Source: DASZYF01 sp035545535 (GTDB taxonomy: Bacteria; Actinomycetota; Actinomycetes; Mycobacteriales; CAJCIY01). From it: DNA of 47,812 bases. Every line of letters begins with the position of its first letter. Positions within the stretch are counted from its first letter, which is position 1. The notes under the pieces were generated by a model. It was not told the origin of the DNA. It did no database searches and was given only the letters and a program-made list of their open reading frames with translations. Positions 47,774 to 47,812 of this stretch are shown piece by piece. The stretch lies in the NCBI GenBank assembly GCA_035545535.1, contig DASZYF010000040.1:1-47812 (forward strand), in the 5' to 3' direction. Position numbers and translations under genes: made by a program.

Positions 47774-47812
47774 GGCCGACATCGGAGATGTGGCGGCTGC
47801 AGGGGCCGCCAC
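47774..47812. repeat. Family A hairpin repeat, copy A8 (cut by window edge)
   Basis: The left arm ggccgacatcggagatgtgg and the start of the right arm (ccgccac) are visible; the rest is outside the window. It lies upstream of the pentapeptide/DinB gene. Confidence 0.7.

Noticed and set aside
1..47812. tRNA, rRNA, insertion sequences, prophage or integration sites
   Set aside because: Reading through all intergenic regions showed no cloverleaf-like sequence, transposase, integrase or terminal inverted repeat with target duplication.

Overview
This is a very GC-rich stretch of an actinobacterial chromosome with strong third-position G/C bias and tightly packed genes. Three things point to Actinomycetota. 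The fatty-acid cluster is headed by a PucR-type FasR regulator, as in Streptomyces, and holds an InhA-like enoyl reductase and an AccD6-like carboxyltransferase, as in mycobacteria. There is also a class-E-type LAATG sorting signal and a DUF5302 small protein. The genus cannot be fixed from sequence alone. No rRNA, tRNA, CRISPR array, transposase or phage gene was seen.

Region 1 (about 1-14.9 kb) is an envelope and redox block. It holds a truncated secreted Gly-rich protein, a secreted protein with a degenerate metalloprotease motif, an OmpR/MprAB-like two-component system, two large GT39-type (YkcB-like) membrane glycosyltransferases and a polyprenyl-phosphate sugar synthase fused to a GtrA domain. 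It also holds two short exported low-complexity proteins and an overlapping operon for ApbE, a haem-b membrane protein, a NuoF-like flavo/FeS protein and a ferredoxin. Five candidate operator sites in four intergenic regions share a direct repeat of (C/T)CTGAA-like hexamers at exactly 11-bp spacing, which suggests a common regulon, perhaps of the two-component system.

Region 2 (about 14.9-23.5 kb) is a type II fatty-acid synthesis operon: fasR-fabD-fabH-acpP-fabF-accD6-like-fabG-fabI(inhA-like)-alpha/beta hydrolase. A perfect 8-bp-arm palindrome sits between fasR and fabD. No dehydratase gene is in the cluster.

Region 3 (about 23.7-47.8 kb) is a mosaic of single genes and short operons. It includes a secreted GH25-like protein, an orphan branched-chain-type substrate-binding lipoprotein, a cupin, tryptophan 2,3-dioxygenase, a Gfo/Idh/MocA oxidoreductase, a FUSC-type transporter, a mini-catalase, an M15-like secreted peptidase and two NTF2-like paralogues. 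It continues with an HD-GYP/LuxR regulator, a phosphotransferase pair, an epoxide-hydrolase-like protein, a PPOX-type flavoprotein, a sortase-anchored beta-propeller protein and a thiolase/DUF35 pair. It ends with a MarR regulator with its own operator, a flavin-reductase/IclR fusion and a pentapeptide/DinB fusion.

Two dispersed repeat families cross these regions. Family A is a roughly 62-bp imperfect hairpin with eight copies, two of the groups being triplets; it is always intergenic. Family B is a 36-39-bp GC-rich unit that occurs at the 5' ends of genes, appears twice as tandem pairs, and is translated in at least one case. These two repeat families and the 11-bp-phased operator set are the least explained features in the window.
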